Below are positions 1 through 7,116 of a stretch of 41,670 nucleotides of DNA, one piece after another. This DNA comes from Chloroflexota bacterium. Its GTDB lineage: Bacteria > Chloroflexota > Dehalococcoidia > JACQGW01. Position 1 is the stretch's first letter. Every line of letters begins with the position of its first letter. Under the pieces are notes generated by a model, which was not told the origin of the DNA, ran no database searches, and saw only the letters and a program-made list of their open reading frames with translations. The DNA is taken from NCBI GenBank assembly GCA_016199325.1, contig JACQGW010000398.1, positions 1-41,670 on the forward strand, written 5' to 3'. Position numbers and translations under genes: made by a program.

Positions 1-85
1 CATCACCCTCGCGCACACCGAATCCGACAACGACGCGGCCGTCACCGCAGCACGCGAAGCCCTGTCCGTGGCGCGTGGTGAGTGA
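1..85 (+). CDS. C-terminal end of an unidentified protein (aminotransferase-like tail?)
   Basis: An open frame enters from the left edge and ends at the TGA at 83-85, giving 27 visible residues. The tail contains the string AHTESDNDAAV followed by an Ala/Arg-rich helix. This resembles the C-terminal helix of class III aminotransferases of the glutamate-1-semialdehyde aminomutase type, which often end with an H-T-E-x-D motif and a final helix. That likeness is a weak inference from a short stretch; the reading frame and stop are seen directly. The gene lies upstream of, and in the same direction as, the signalling cluster, but a repeat-rich spacer separates them. Confidence 0.45.
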   Translation, partial: ITLAHTESDNDAAVTAAREALSVARGE

Positions 86-160
86 CTAGAGATGAGTGAT
101 GTGTGATGGGTGATGGGTGATGAGTTGGGGCTTCGCCGGTACCCATCACTCATCACCCGC
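86..160. repeat. GATGRGT-type degenerate spacer repeat with inverted repeat
   Basis: The spacer is made of imperfect 6-8 base units (GATGAGT, GATGTGT, GATGGGT, GATGGGT, GATGAGT) followed by the complementary series ACCCATCACTCATCACCC. GGGTGATGAGT at 115-125 is a perfect 11-base inverted match to 148-158, with a 22-base loop. No T-run follows, so it is not a standard intrinsic terminator. It sits directly after a stop codon and could still act as a transcript-end hairpin. Confidence 0.7.
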
Positions 161-165
161 CGGAT

Positions 166-181
166 GTTACCGTCGTGTAAC
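166..181. promoter_or_regulatory. GTTAC-N6-GTAAC inverted repeat, possible operator
   Basis: A perfect 5-base inverted repeat (GTTAC CGTCGT GTAAC) lies about 90 bases before the start of the secreted-protein gene at the head of the two-component cluster. It could be a binding site for the cluster's own regulator or another protein. OmpR-family regulators usually use direct repeats, so the link is speculative. No convincing -35/-10 pair was found in this spacer. Confidence 0.25.
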
Positions 182-268
182 GCGGGGGTGGCGGCGTGGT
201 AATCGTCCTCTGCGAGAATGGTCGTAGCGGCGGGAGAAACGCCGGATACGACAGAGCGGAGGGAAGCG

Positions 269-718
269 ATGAAGCGGGTTCTTGTCGGGCTGGGTATCTT
301 TGCATTGGCGTTCAGCCTCGTCGGGCTGGCCGGCCGCTCGGCTCAGGCAGCGCCGGGCAGCACGAGAGGCGACCACATGGTCGTCGGCGCCGGGCTGATG
401 GCGGAGGAGGATGGCGAGGCCGCCCGGTTCGCCATCGGGGCCGTCACCGTCGACGGGGTGACGCGTGGCACCCTCAAGCTCGCCGTTCCCGGCCAGTGGC
501 GGTACAATGGGAATGTGCGCGAGTTGGCGGTCAACGGGCAAACGGCAACCGTCAAGGGCCGCGGGACCGTTCGCGATGCCGCCGGCGTCCATCGGGTGAC
601 GTTTACCGTGACGGCAACGGCCGGCAAGCCGGGCAGCATCGCCGTCGAGATCCGCGGGGATGGCTTCGACTACGCGGAGAACGAGCCCCTGAGCCGGGGC
701 CACATCTGGGTGGAGTAG
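269..718 (+). CDS. Small secreted beta-rich protein, head of two-component operon
   Basis: Protein of 149 residues. The start at 269 is favoured because GGAGGG at 258-263 lies 5 bases upstream and because it gives a clean signal peptide: Lys-Arg, a hydrophobic core, then AQA|A near residues 26-29. The mature part has alternating hydrophobic/Thr/Val strands with GTV and FTVTAT stretches and ends in GHIWVE. This pattern resembles the small post-COAP-1-like secreted domain seen in Gram-positive and Chloroflexota proteins; that is a weak family guess. It is exported, with no catalytic motif. The response regulator starts on the next base after its stop, so co-translation is likely. It may be a periplasmic or surface partner of the kinase, or simply a co-transcribed product. 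An upstream in-frame start at 218 exists but has no good ribosome site and would bury the signal peptide. Confidence 0.8.
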   Translation: MKRVLVGLGIFALAFSLVGLAGRSAQAAPGSTRGDHMVVGAGLMAEEDGEAARFAIGAVTVDGVTRGTLKLAVPGQWRYNGNVRELAVNGQTATVKGRGTVRDAAGVHRVTFTVTATAGKPGSIAVEIRGDGFDYAENEPLSRGHIWVE

Positions 719-1390
719 GTGGCGACAATTCTCGTCGTGGACGACGAACCGAACATCGTCGAGCTGGCGCGGGTGTACCTCGACAAGGAGGGCTTCCAGG
801 TCGAGGCCGCCCGCAATGGCGAGGACGCGCTGCGGGCGCTGGCCGCACGGACGCCCTCGCTCGTCGTCCTGGACGTGATGCTGCCGGACATCGACGGCTT
901 CGAGGTTTGCCGGCGCCTCCGCCAGCGGTCAGACGTGCCGATCCTGATGCTGACCGCCCGAGGCGACGAGGTCGACCGGATCGTCGGATTGGAGCTGGGC
1001 GCCGACGACTACCTGGCCAAGCCCTTCAATCCCCGGGAGCTCACCGCCCGCATCAAGGCCATCTTGCGCCGGGCGGCAAGTGGCGCGCGCGAGGCGAAGA
1101 CCATCGACGCTGGCCGGCTGCACATCGACCGGGAGCGGCGGGTTGCCGAATGCGGCGGCCGGCCGGTGGACCTTCGGACGAAGGAGTTCGATCTGCTCGT
1201 CGTCCTGGCCCAGAGCCCCGGTCTCGTCTTCAGCCGGGATCGCCTCCTCGAGACGGTCTGGGGGTACGACTTCCTGGGCGAAAGCCGTACGGTCGACGTC
1301 CATCTCAGCCGGCTGCGCGAGAAGCTCCGGGACTCAGGGGTGAACATCGAGGCCGTCCGCGGCGTCGGCTACAAGCTGGTGGCCGAGTAA
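719..1390 (+). CDS. OmpR/PhoB-family response regulator
   Basis: Protein of 223 residues with a full-length two-domain layout. The receiver domain (about 3-115) has the acidic pair D8/D9, phospho-acceptor D52 in LVVLDVMLPD, T79, and K101 in LAKPF. The C-terminal winged-helix DNA-binding domain (about 125-223) has the typical LRTKEFDLL start and ends TVDVHLSRLREKL...VRGVGYKL. It should be phosphorylated by the kinase encoded next and bind promoter DNA as a dimer. The start is a GTG whose first base directly follows the TAG of the secreted-protein gene; the GGAG inside GGTGGAG just before that stop is the likely ribosome site. The target promoters cannot be told from sequence. The family call is firm, a specific name (BaeR, MprA, etc.) is not. 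Confidence 0.97.
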   Translation: MATILVVDDEPNIVELARVYLDKEGFQVEAARNGEDALRALAARTPSLVVLDVMLPDIDGFEVCRRLRQRSDVPILMLTARGDEVDRIVGLELGADDYLAKPFNPRELTARIKAILRRAASGAREAKTIDAGRLHIDRERRVAECGGRPVDLRTKEFDLLVVLAQSPGLVFSRDRLLETVWGYDFLGESRTVDVHLSRLREKLRDSGVNIEAVRGVGYKLVAE

Positions 1391-1393
1391 TCC

Positions 1394-2791
1394 ATGCCGT
1401 CGAGCCTCCGCGCGCGCCTGCTCCTCTCATACGTCGTCGTCGTCCTCACCGCCGTCGCCGCCGCCGCGCTGGCGCTGACTGTTCTGCTGCGCGGCTATCA
1501 GGTCCAGCTTGCCCAGGAGCGGCTGGGCGACCTGACCATCCCGGTTGCCCTCCAGATTCGAGAGGTCGCCCGGCAGGGTGGTGGGCCGGACCAGGTCACC
1601 GGCTTCCTGCGCGAGCAGGCCGACGAGCTGGGCGTCCGCATTCTGCTGGTGAACACGCGGGGCAGGATCGTCGCCGACAGCGGCTCACCGGACCTGCGGG
1701 GCCAGATCTTCCAGATGCCGGGGCAGCCGCCGGCCGGGCGACTGCGGTCGCTGACTGGGCGGTTCCAGCCGCCCGGCGGCGACCGGTACGTCGTCGCCGC
1801 GGTGTCCACGGCCGGGCTCGGGGGACCACCCCGAAGCGAGGTCGCGATGCTCGTCCTGGCATTGCCGGAGTCGGCAGTGCCGTCCCCCTGGCGTGTGCTC
1901 GGCCCCCGCCTGCTGGTAGCCGCGGCCGCCTCGCTCACCGCCGCCGGCCTGCTCGCGCTGGCGCTCATCCGCTGGATGGACCGACCGCTCCAACGGCTGC
2001 TGGCGGCGACCAACGACATCGCGGCCGGCCAGTACCAGGCCCGCGTCCCGGTCGAAGGCCCTCGCGAGATCGCCAGGCTGGCCGAGGGCTTCAATCGAAT
2101 GGCCGCCGAGGTCGCCCGATCGCAGGGAACCCTGCGCGCGTTCCTGGCCGACGTCTCCCACGAGCTTCGCACGCCCTTGACGGCGGTCCGTGGCTTCACG
2201 CAGGCGCTGCTGGACGGCACCATCGCCGATGATACCGATCGCCGGCGAGCGCTCGAGGTGGTCGATCAGGAGACGAAACGGCTCCAGGGTCTGGTCGCCG
2301 AGCTGTTCGAGCTCTCCCGACTTCAAGCGCGACAGACCAGGCTCGATCGCCGGCCGGTCGAGATCGGCGACGTCCTCCATCTCTGCGCCGAAGTCTTCGG
2401 GCCGCGCGCCGACGGGCAGCTCATCGGCCTGCACGTCGAAGCGCCGGGCGGACTGGTGGTGCTCGCCGACTTCGACCGGCTCGAGCAGGTCTTCAGCAAC
2501 CTCCTCGACAACGCGCTTCGCCATACGCCGGCGGGCGGGCGGGTAGACCTCCGCGCACGAGCGGCCGGTGGGGCAGTCGAAGCGCTGGTCGAGGACACCG
2601 GCCCGGGGATTCTCCCCGAAGACCTGCCGCGGGTCTTCGAGCGATACCGCCGCGGCGCCGGCGGCGGATTGGGCCTGGGACTGGCCATCGCTCGGGAGAT
2701 CGTCGAAGCCCATGGCGGAACGATTCGGGTCGAGAGCCTACCCGAGGGCGGCGCTCGCTTTCTCGTCGTCCTCCCGAAAGCGACACAGTAA
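1394..2791 (+). CDS. Membrane sensor histidine kinase (HAMP, HisKA, HATPase_c)
   Basis: Protein of 465 residues starting 3 bases after the regulator's stop, so the two form a cognate pair. Transmembrane helices are at about 10-32 and 172-192, enclosing an extracytoplasmic sensor loop of about 140 residues. A HAMP linker follows (about 193-245). The dimerisation/phospho-acceptor domain carries H256 in DVSHELRTPL. The ATP-binding domain shows the N box (LLDNALRH, N373), the G1 box DTGPGI (401-406), the F box (VFERYRR) and the G2 box GGLGLGLAIA. All catalytic boxes are intact. The signal is unknown. The order of secreted protein, regulator and kinase suggests an envelope-sensing role, which is inference. 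Confidence 0.97.
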   Translation: MPSSLRARLLLSYVVVVLTAVAAAALALTVLLRGYQVQLAQERLGDLTIPVALQIREVARQGGGPDQVTGFLREQADELGVRILLVNTRGRIVADSGSPDLRGQIFQMPGQPPAGRLRSLTGRFQPPGGDRYVVAAVSTAGLGGPPRSEVAMLVLALPESAVPSPWRVLGPRLLVAAAASLTAAGLLALALIRWMDRPLQRLLAATNDIAAGQYQARVPVEGPREIARLAEGFNRMAAEVARSQGTLRAFLADVSHELRTPLTAVRGFTQALLDGTIADDTDRRRALEVVDQETKRLQGLVAELFELSRLQARQTRLDRRPVEIGDVLHLCAEVFGPRADGQLIGLHVEAPGGLVVLADFDRLEQVFSNLLDNALRHTPAGGRVDLRARAAGGAVEALVEDTGPGILPEDLPRVFERYRRGAGGGLGLGLAIAREIVEAHGGTIRVESLPEGGARFLVVLPKATQ

Positions 2792-2822
2792 CCCACAAAC
2801 CAGAAACCACAAACCACGAACC
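2792..2822. repeat. AACCACAAACCAC-type degenerate spacer repeat
   Basis: The short gap between the convergent kinase and HTH genes is almost wholly made of imperfect 7-base units (AACCCAC, AAACCAG, AAACCAC, AAACCAC, GAACCCC). The same unit type recurs at about 10246-10270, beside the end of the giant gene. No hairpin terminator was seen between the two convergent genes. Confidence 0.7.
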
Positions 2823-2829
2823 CCGGTCC

Positions 2830-3657
2830 CTACTCGCCGAAGGGCCACCACCAGCGCCGTCTGGATTCGTGGTAGCCGGAGGATAGCGCGGGCTGGCTTT
2901 GCATCATCCGCAGCGTCGCCTCGGCCTGCTTGAGCTGGGTCCGTAGGATGCGCATCTCCTTCTGCTGTTCGGCGAGGTGCGCGTCGCCCTCCGAGCGGAG
3001 CTTCGTCACCTCGGCGCGCAGGTGCTCCACCTCGGCCTGTTGCTGCTCGACCTCCTGGCGCGCGCGCGCCAGCGCCTCGGTCTGGCTCTGGATGATCCGC
3101 TCTTTCTCTTCCAGCCGGGCATCCTTCTCCCGGAGCAGCTCGACGAGCGGCGAGATCAGGTTGTGGCTGTACTCCTTGATGGCGCCGGCCCACTCCAGGG
3201 AGAGCATCACCCGTCCGCCGACGGTGCCGCCGGGGCTGTCGACGACGAACGGCTGCTGCATGTAGGCGCTCTGATAGCCCTGGGATTGGATCAGCGGTGC
3301 CGGGTGGGGCGCCGCGTAGGCCGGCAGAGAGACCTCACCGGCAGACATGCACTGAATGGCGCCAGGGACCGGCGTCGCCTGGATCGCGGCGGCAGGGGGC
3401 GGTGAAGGCTGTGCCGAGAAGTCCGGGCCTGTCGACGAGAGGCTGACATCATTGCGCCCAGTATCAGCCGGTTCGTCGCCGAGGAACTCCCCGGCCGTCA
3501 TCGCCATCAGCGCCTTTCGGTCGACGAGATACACCTCACCGCGATCGGTCGAGACCCGGCGCGCGGGAAGGTCGCCGCGCTCGATCAGGCGCTGGAGAAC
3601 GCTCGGGTGCAGACCCGTTAGCCGGGCGGCATAGGCGATCGTGATGCCCCGTCTCAT
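2830..3657 (-). CDS. HTH (MerR/excisionase-like) plus coiled-coil protein with WWWPFG tail
   Basis: Protein of 275 residues. The N-terminus (about 5-50) looks like a MerR/HTH_17-type helix-turn-helix (IAYAARLTGLHPSVLQRLIE, then a wing ending VYLVDRKAL). A Pro/Ala/Gln-rich low-complexity stretch covers about 60-145. A long coiled coil (about 168-250) is rich in Glu, Gln, Arg and Leu. The protein ends in RRRWWWPFGE, a basic/aromatic tail that could touch membrane. There is no enzyme motif. Its ATG overlaps the TGA of alanine racemase by 4 bases (ATGA), so the two are translationally coupled. The function is unknown; a DNA- or membrane-linked structural or regulatory role tied to the cell envelope is inference from layout only. 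Confidence 0.85.
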   Translation of the reverse strand: MRRGITIAYAARLTGLHPSVLQRLIERGDLPARRVSTDRGEVYLVDRKALMAMTAGEFLGDEPADTGRNDVSLSSTGPDFSAQPSPPPAAAIQATPVPGAIQCMSAGEVSLPAYAAPHPAPLIQSQGYQSAYMQQPFVVDSPGGTVGGRVMLSLEWAGAIKEYSHNLISPLVELLREKDARLEEKERIIQSQTEALARARQEVEQQQAEVEHLRAEVTKLRSEGDAHLAEQQKEMRILRTQLKQAEATLRMMQSQPALSSGYHESRRRWWWPFGE

Positions 3658-4880
3658 TCCCGGCTACCGCCCCGGCTGACCCGTCGTAGCGTCTCCGGCG
3701 TCAAGCCGGCGCCGGGTCCAGCCAGGTCGGCGCTGGAGCCGGTGAGCGAACGAATGTCAAGGACTTCGCCGCCCTGCAGGTAGACCCGCGGCACACGCGG
3801 CGTCAAGCCGGTGAAGATTTCGTAGGCGATGGTCCCAGCCTGCTCGGCGACCTCGGTGGCCGAGACCTCGGCGTCACCTTGCCTCCCGATCAGGACGACC
3901 TCGTCGTCCAGACGCACGTCTGGCAGGTCTGTCACGTCGACGACGCACTGGTCCATGCAGACCCGACCGCGAATCGACGCCCGCCGGCCGCCGATGAGCA
4001 CGGAGCCCCGATTGGAAAGCGACCGCCGCAGGCCATCGCCGTACCCGCAGGGGACCAGCGCGATGCGCGCCGGTCGCTCGGCCACCCAGGTCCGCCCGTA
4101 GCTCACCGACTCGCCTGCATCAAGCCAGCGCAGCCGGGCCACCCGGCTCTTGAGCGTCAGCGCCGGGCGGAGCTGGACGGCTCGGCCGGTCTGTGCCGAC
4201 GGGTAGACGCCGTAGACCGAGATACCCGGCCGAACCATGTCGAGCGCCAGCTCCGGAGCGTCGATGACGGCGGCGCTGTTGGCGACGTGGCACACCGGAA
4301 GGCGTGGCAGGGCGTCGGCGACGGCGCGGAAGCGGCGATACTGCTCCTCCATGAACGTCCGGTCCAGCTCGTCGGCCGTTGCGAAATGCGTGTAGAGCCC
4401 CTCGACGTGGACGTTGGAGAGCGTCAGAAGGAAACCCACGAAGGGCGCGACGTCGGCAGGCGGCAGGCCGAAGCGGGCCATGCCGGTGTCGACCTTCACG
4501 TGGACCGGGACCGTGCGGCCGCTCCGCCGGGCGGCCGCCGCCAGCGCCAGGGCCGTCTGCTTGGTGTTGGCCGTCACCGTCAGATCGTGGGCGACGGCGG
4601 CCTCGGCCTCCCAGGGCGGTACGTAGCCGAGGACGAGAATGGGGGCGAGCAGTCCGGCCTGCCGGAGCTCGATGCCCTCGTCGACACACGCAACGCCCAG
4701 GCGAGCGGCGCCTGCTCTCAACACCGCTTGCGCCACCGGCACGGCGCCGTGGCCGTAGGCATTCGCCTTCACGGCGGCCAGGACGGCGGCCGCCGGAACC
4801 CGCCGGCGCAGCGCGTGGACGTTCGCCTCGATCGCGTCCAGGTCGATCTCCGCCCACGTCGGCCGTCCCCGCCACATCAT
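3654..4880 (-). CDS. alr: Alanine racemase
   Basis: PLP enzyme interconverting L- and D-alanine for peptidoglycan precursors in the cytoplasm. The protein is 408 residues from the outer ATG. The N-terminal TIM barrel holds the PLP lysine K38 in AVKANAYGHG. VDTGMARFG (130-138), the CHVANSAA segment and MVRPGISVYG (215-224) are typical. The second catalytic base is Y261 in ESVSYGRTW, and the C-terminal beta domain carries RVCMDQ. Two ATG codons stand in tandem (4880 and 4877). AGGAG at 4884-4888 lies only 3 bases from the first and 6 from the second, so 4877 is the likelier start. A tail of about 25 residues extends past the usual end. A near-consensus promoter lies upstream, and the HTH/coiled-coil gene is coupled downstream by an ATGA overlap. 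Confidence 0.97.
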   Translation of the reverse strand: MMWRGRPTWAEIDLDAIEANVHALRRRVPAAAVLAAVKANAYGHGAVPVAQAVLRAGAARLGVACVDEGIELRQAGLLAPILVLGYVPPWEAEAAVAHDLTVTANTKQTALALAAAARRSGRTVPVHVKVDTGMARFGLPPADVAPFVGFLLTLSNVHVEGLYTHFATADELDRTFMEEQYRRFRAVADALPRLPVCHVANSAAVIDAPELALDMVRPGISVYGVYPSAQTGRAVQLRPALTLKSRVARLRWLDAGESVSYGRTWVAERPARIALVPCGYGDGLRRSLSNRGSVLIGGRRASIRGRVCMDQCVVDVTDLPDVRLDDEVVLIGRQGDAEVSATEVAEQAGTIAYEIFTGLTPRVPRVYLQGGEVLDIRSLTGSSADLAGPGAGLTPETLRRVSRGGSRE

Positions 4881-4883
4881 CGA

Positions 4884-4888
4884 CTCCT
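4884..4888 (-). promoter_or_regulatory. Ribosome binding site deciding the alr start
   Basis: AGGAG on the minus strand. The gap to the outer ATG is 3 bases and to the inner ATG 6 bases, so the inner ATG (first base 4877) is the better start. Confidence 0.6.
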
Positions 4889-4935
4889 ATCAACGAACCA
4901 TCAGGCCGCCGGGCGCGTCCCAGGTCGGCCTATAC

Positions 4936-4964
4936 ATTATGGAGAGTCGGGGGTCATGTGTCAA
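4936..4964 (-). promoter_or_regulatory. Sigma-70-type promoter of alr
   Basis: On the minus strand TTGACA (4959-4964) is followed after exactly 17 bases by CATAAT (4936-4941), a 6/6 and 5/6 match to consensus. This stands out in such GC-rich DNA. It lies about 56-60 bases before the alr start and just after the stop of the PIN-domain gene, so alr and the coupled HTH gene are probably transcribed from here independently of the genes further upstream. Confidence 0.75.
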
Positions 4965-4974
4965 GACTGCGACC

Positions 4975-5466
4975 TCAAAGATCCTGGCGGTCGGGCAGCC
5001 AGACGAGTTCAAGGCGCGGTCGGTCCACCGCGACACGCCTCAACCGATCGTACGCCCCACGATCGACCAACAGCAAAGGATAGCCGGTGAGCTCAGCCAA
5101 CGTGGCTGACAATGCGTCGGAGAACGGGATGTTGTAGTAGCACGCAAAGAGAAAGGCCGGCTTCATGAGCGGTTGTTGCTGCGCCAGTTGGAGGATACCC
5201 AATTCGATCAACTTGCGAAATGTGGCCGAAACGTCTTCGAACAGCAAGACGCCCATGGCCTGCGCAAGGTGATCCTGGCCGAGCTCTCGAGCCAGCTCGT
5301 CGAAGACGTGGCCTTCGATTCCCTCGACGGCAACCAAGGTTACTCGGGCCGAGAGCAGCTTCTCTCGCCGAAAGCGCTCCGCTGCGGACGCGGCAGGCAA
5401 GTCGGTCAGCCACCATCTGACGGCAAGGCTTGGAGGGAACGTGAAGCGATCAGGTTGCTCGATCAG
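4975..5466 (-). CDS. PIN-domain (VapC-like) protein, probably degenerate
   Basis: PIN domains are Mg-dependent ribonucleases, often toxins of toxin-antitoxin pairs. The C-terminal half has the pattern SDALSATLAELTGYPLLLVD followed by YDRL, with conserved acids equivalent to D95 and D113 when counted from the TTG at 5400. E29 in VEGIEGHVFDEL fits the second acid. The first usable standard start is TTG at 5400, but that removes the first PIN strand. The frame stays open upstream and reads PDRFTFPPSLAVRWWL, which aligns with the usual xxDASVAVRWW start. A CTG at 5464-5466 overlaps the TGA of the upstream gene in CTGA fashion and is used here as the start (163 residues). The Asp expected in the first motif is replaced by Pro, so the enzyme may be inactive. 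Family call fair, start uncertain. Confidence 0.6.
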   Translation of the reverse strand: MIEQPDRFTFPPSLAVRWWLTDLPAASAAERFRREKLLSARVTLVAVEGIEGHVFDELARELGQDHLAQAMGVLLFEDVSATFRKLIELGILQLAQQQPLMKPAFLFACYYNIPFSDALSATLAELTGYPLLLVDRGAYDRLRRVAVDRPRLELVWLPDRQDL

Positions 5467-5735
5467 ATGCTCTCTCGGTTCTCGTCGCCCTTGCCGTTTT
5501 CCACCACATCGCGCTTGCTTCGACGCCAGTTCGCAATGAGTTCCACTACGGCGGCACTCGGGCCAAGATCATGGCCTGGCGGGACAGACGCAGCCGCAGC
5601 CTTCTGCGGCTTCCGCTGCCAAAGCCTGCTCAGTTTCCGTCCAAGTTGGGCCATCTCCTCGTCCAGGACCGTACGAGGATCACGGCCGAGCCGTGCCTGC
5701 CGATTCCCTCGGGACGAAGAGCGTTCTTTCTCCAT
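5463..5735 (-). CDS. Small charged protein, possible antitoxin partner of the PIN gene
   Basis: Protein of 90 residues starting at the ATG at 5735, which follows a GGGGGAG ribosome site. An in-frame ATG 9 codons earlier (5762) is less well placed. It is rich in Arg, Lys, Glu and Ala, with a Pro/Ala linker (AAAASVPPGHDLGPSAAVVE) before a short helix ELIANWRRSK. No recognised domain is visible. Its TGA overlaps the possible CTG start of the PIN gene, the close coupling usual for antitoxin-toxin pairs. The antitoxin role rests on position alone. Confidence 0.5.
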   Translation of the reverse strand: MEKERSSSRGNRQARLGRDPRTVLDEEMAQLGRKLSRLWQRKPQKAAAASVPPGHDLGPSAAVVELIANWRRSKRDVVENGKGDENRESI

Positions 5736-5780
5736 TGTCTCCCCCTCTTGTCCTACTACCATCGTCCAGGGGCCGTTGAC

Positions 5781-6980
5781 TCAGGTTTTCCCGGTCTCGA
5801 ACCCTTGTTCCAGGAACTTCAGCGCCGCGCGTACCAGCGTCTCGGTCGCAATCGGAAGCGCCGCCTCGTCGAAGTCGAAGCGCGGGTGATGGTGGGAGTA
5901 GGTCGGGCTGCGGGAGGGGTTGGCCGAGCCGACGAGGAAGTAGCAGCCCGGCGCCCGGTTCATGAACTCGGAGACGTCGTCGCCGGTCGTGCTCGGCTCA
6001 CAGGCGAAGGCGTTGTCCGGACCGACAACCTCGGACGCGGCCGCCCGGACGATGGCCGCCATGCGCGGATCGTTGACGACGGGCGGCGCGCCGCAGCGCA
6101 GCTCGAAGGTAGAGCTCGCCCGCATCCCTTCCGCCACGCCGCGGACGATGGCCTCGATCCGATCGAGCATCTGGCGGCGCACCGGCTCCTGGAACGAGCG
6201 GACCGTTCCGGCCAGCCGCACCTCGTCGGCGATGACGTTGAAGGCCGTCCCGCCGTGGATGCTGCCGATGGTGACGACGGCCGGCTGGAACGGCGAGATC
6301 TCGCGGCTGGTGACCGTCTGGAGCGCCGTGATAACGTAGCCGGCCACGGCGATGGGGTCGACGGCCAGGTGAGGCATGGCGCCGTGGCCGCCCTTCCCTC
6401 GGATCGTGAGGTTGAACTCGTCGGCGCTCGCGAAGATGGCGTCCGGCCGCACGCCAACCTTGCCGACCGGCAGGTTGTTCCACAGGTGAAAGGAGAGGAC
6501 GCCGTCGACGTGGGGGTCCTCCATGACGCCCGCCTCGACCATGCGGCGTGCCCCATTCGCCTGCTCCTCGGCCGGTTGGAAGACGAGCTTCACCGTCCCC
6601 GGCAGCCGCTCGCTGCGGGCAGCCAGGATCTCGGAAACCGTCAGCACGACCGCGGTGTGGCCATCGTGGCCGCAGGCGTGCATCAGGCCGGGGTGCTCGG
6701 AGCGGTAGGGCACCTCGTTCTGCTCCTGGACCGGCAGCGCGTCGATGTCGGCTCGAATCAGCAGCGTCGGCCCCGGTCGGCTGCCGCGTAGCAGGCCGAC
6801 GACGCCGGTTGGTCCGCCAACACCCAAGCGAGCTTCGACGCCGAGCTCCGCCAGCCGATCGGCGATGACCCGCGTCGTCCGCTCCTCGTGGTAGGCGAGC
6901 TCAGGATGGCGATGAAAGTCTCGCCGCAGCTCAATCAGTTGCTCTCGGCGGCGGCGTACCGCCTCTTGAAGCGTCTCCAT
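5781..6980 (-). CDS. M20D-family amidohydrolase (hippurate / N-acyl amino acid hydrolase-like)
   Basis: Protein of 399 residues, the usual length for the family. It probably removes an acyl or aromatic group from an amino acid or peptide in the cytoplasm using two divalent metals. Visible motifs: DFHRHPELAY near the start, DIDALPVQE (D78 and D80), the metal ligands C103 and H105 in HACGHDGH, the catalytic pair E138/E139 in PAEE, H165 in SFHLW, and the dimerisation-domain GGHGAMPH (198-204). A final His cluster YSHHHPRFDF supplies the last ligand. The start at 6980 is chosen over an upstream TTG (7028) because it is an ATG preceded by GGGGTGATC. The exact substrate cannot be told. The upstream amidohydrolase gene ends 136 bases before it on the same strand, so they could share a transcript. 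Confidence 0.93.
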   Translation of the reverse strand: METLQEAVRRRREQLIELRRDFHRHPELAYHEERTTRVIADRLAELGVEARLGVGGPTGVVGLLRGSRPGPTLLIRADIDALPVQEQNEVPYRSEHPGLMHACGHDGHTAVVLTVSEILAARSERLPGTVKLVFQPAEEQANGARRMVEAGVMEDPHVDGVLSFHLWNNLPVGKVGVRPDAIFASADEFNLTIRGKGGHGAMPHLAVDPIAVAGYVITALQTVTSREISPFQPAVVTIGSIHGGTAFNVIADEVRLAGTVRSFQEPVRRQMLDRIEAIVRGVAEGMRASSTFELRCGAPPVVNDPRMAAIVRAAASEVVGPDNAFACEPSTTGDDVSEFMNRAPGCYFLVGSANPSRSPTYSHHHPRFDFDEAALPIATETLVRAALKFLEQGFETGKT

Positions 6981-7057
6981 GATCACCCCCCAGTGGTAGT
7001 CCCTCGTCGCCCCTTGAGCGGACGGCAAACGGATTGATGAACCGCATAGCAGGATTC

Positions 7058-7095
7058 CTTGGCGTCCTTCCTGGCGATCTTAGCGTCTTGGCGGT
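7058..7095. repeat. CGCCAAGACGC-type degenerate spacer repeat
   Basis: Read on the minus strand the spacer shows repeated 8-12 base units: CCGCCAAGACGC, TAAGATCGCC, AGGAAGGACGCC, AAGG. This is the third simple spacer-repeat family in the window. The rest of the spacer 6981-7116 holds no clear promoter or terminator. Confidence 0.6.
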
Positions 7096-7116
7096 TGACC
7101 GTCTCTCGAAGCCACG

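Noticed and set aside
115..158. Intrinsic terminator after the first partial gene
   Set aside because: There is an 11-base inverted repeat, but the loop is 22 bases and no T-run follows, so it is recorded as a repeat only.
196..2232. Plus-strand open frame of 678 codons over the two-component genes
   Set aside because: It is out of frame with the clear secreted protein, regulator and kinase and has Arg/Gly/Pro-rich, domain-free content.
3879..5090. Plus-strand open frame opposite alanine racemase
   Set aside because: Antisense to a gene with all catalytic motifs intact; no ribosome site or recognisable product.
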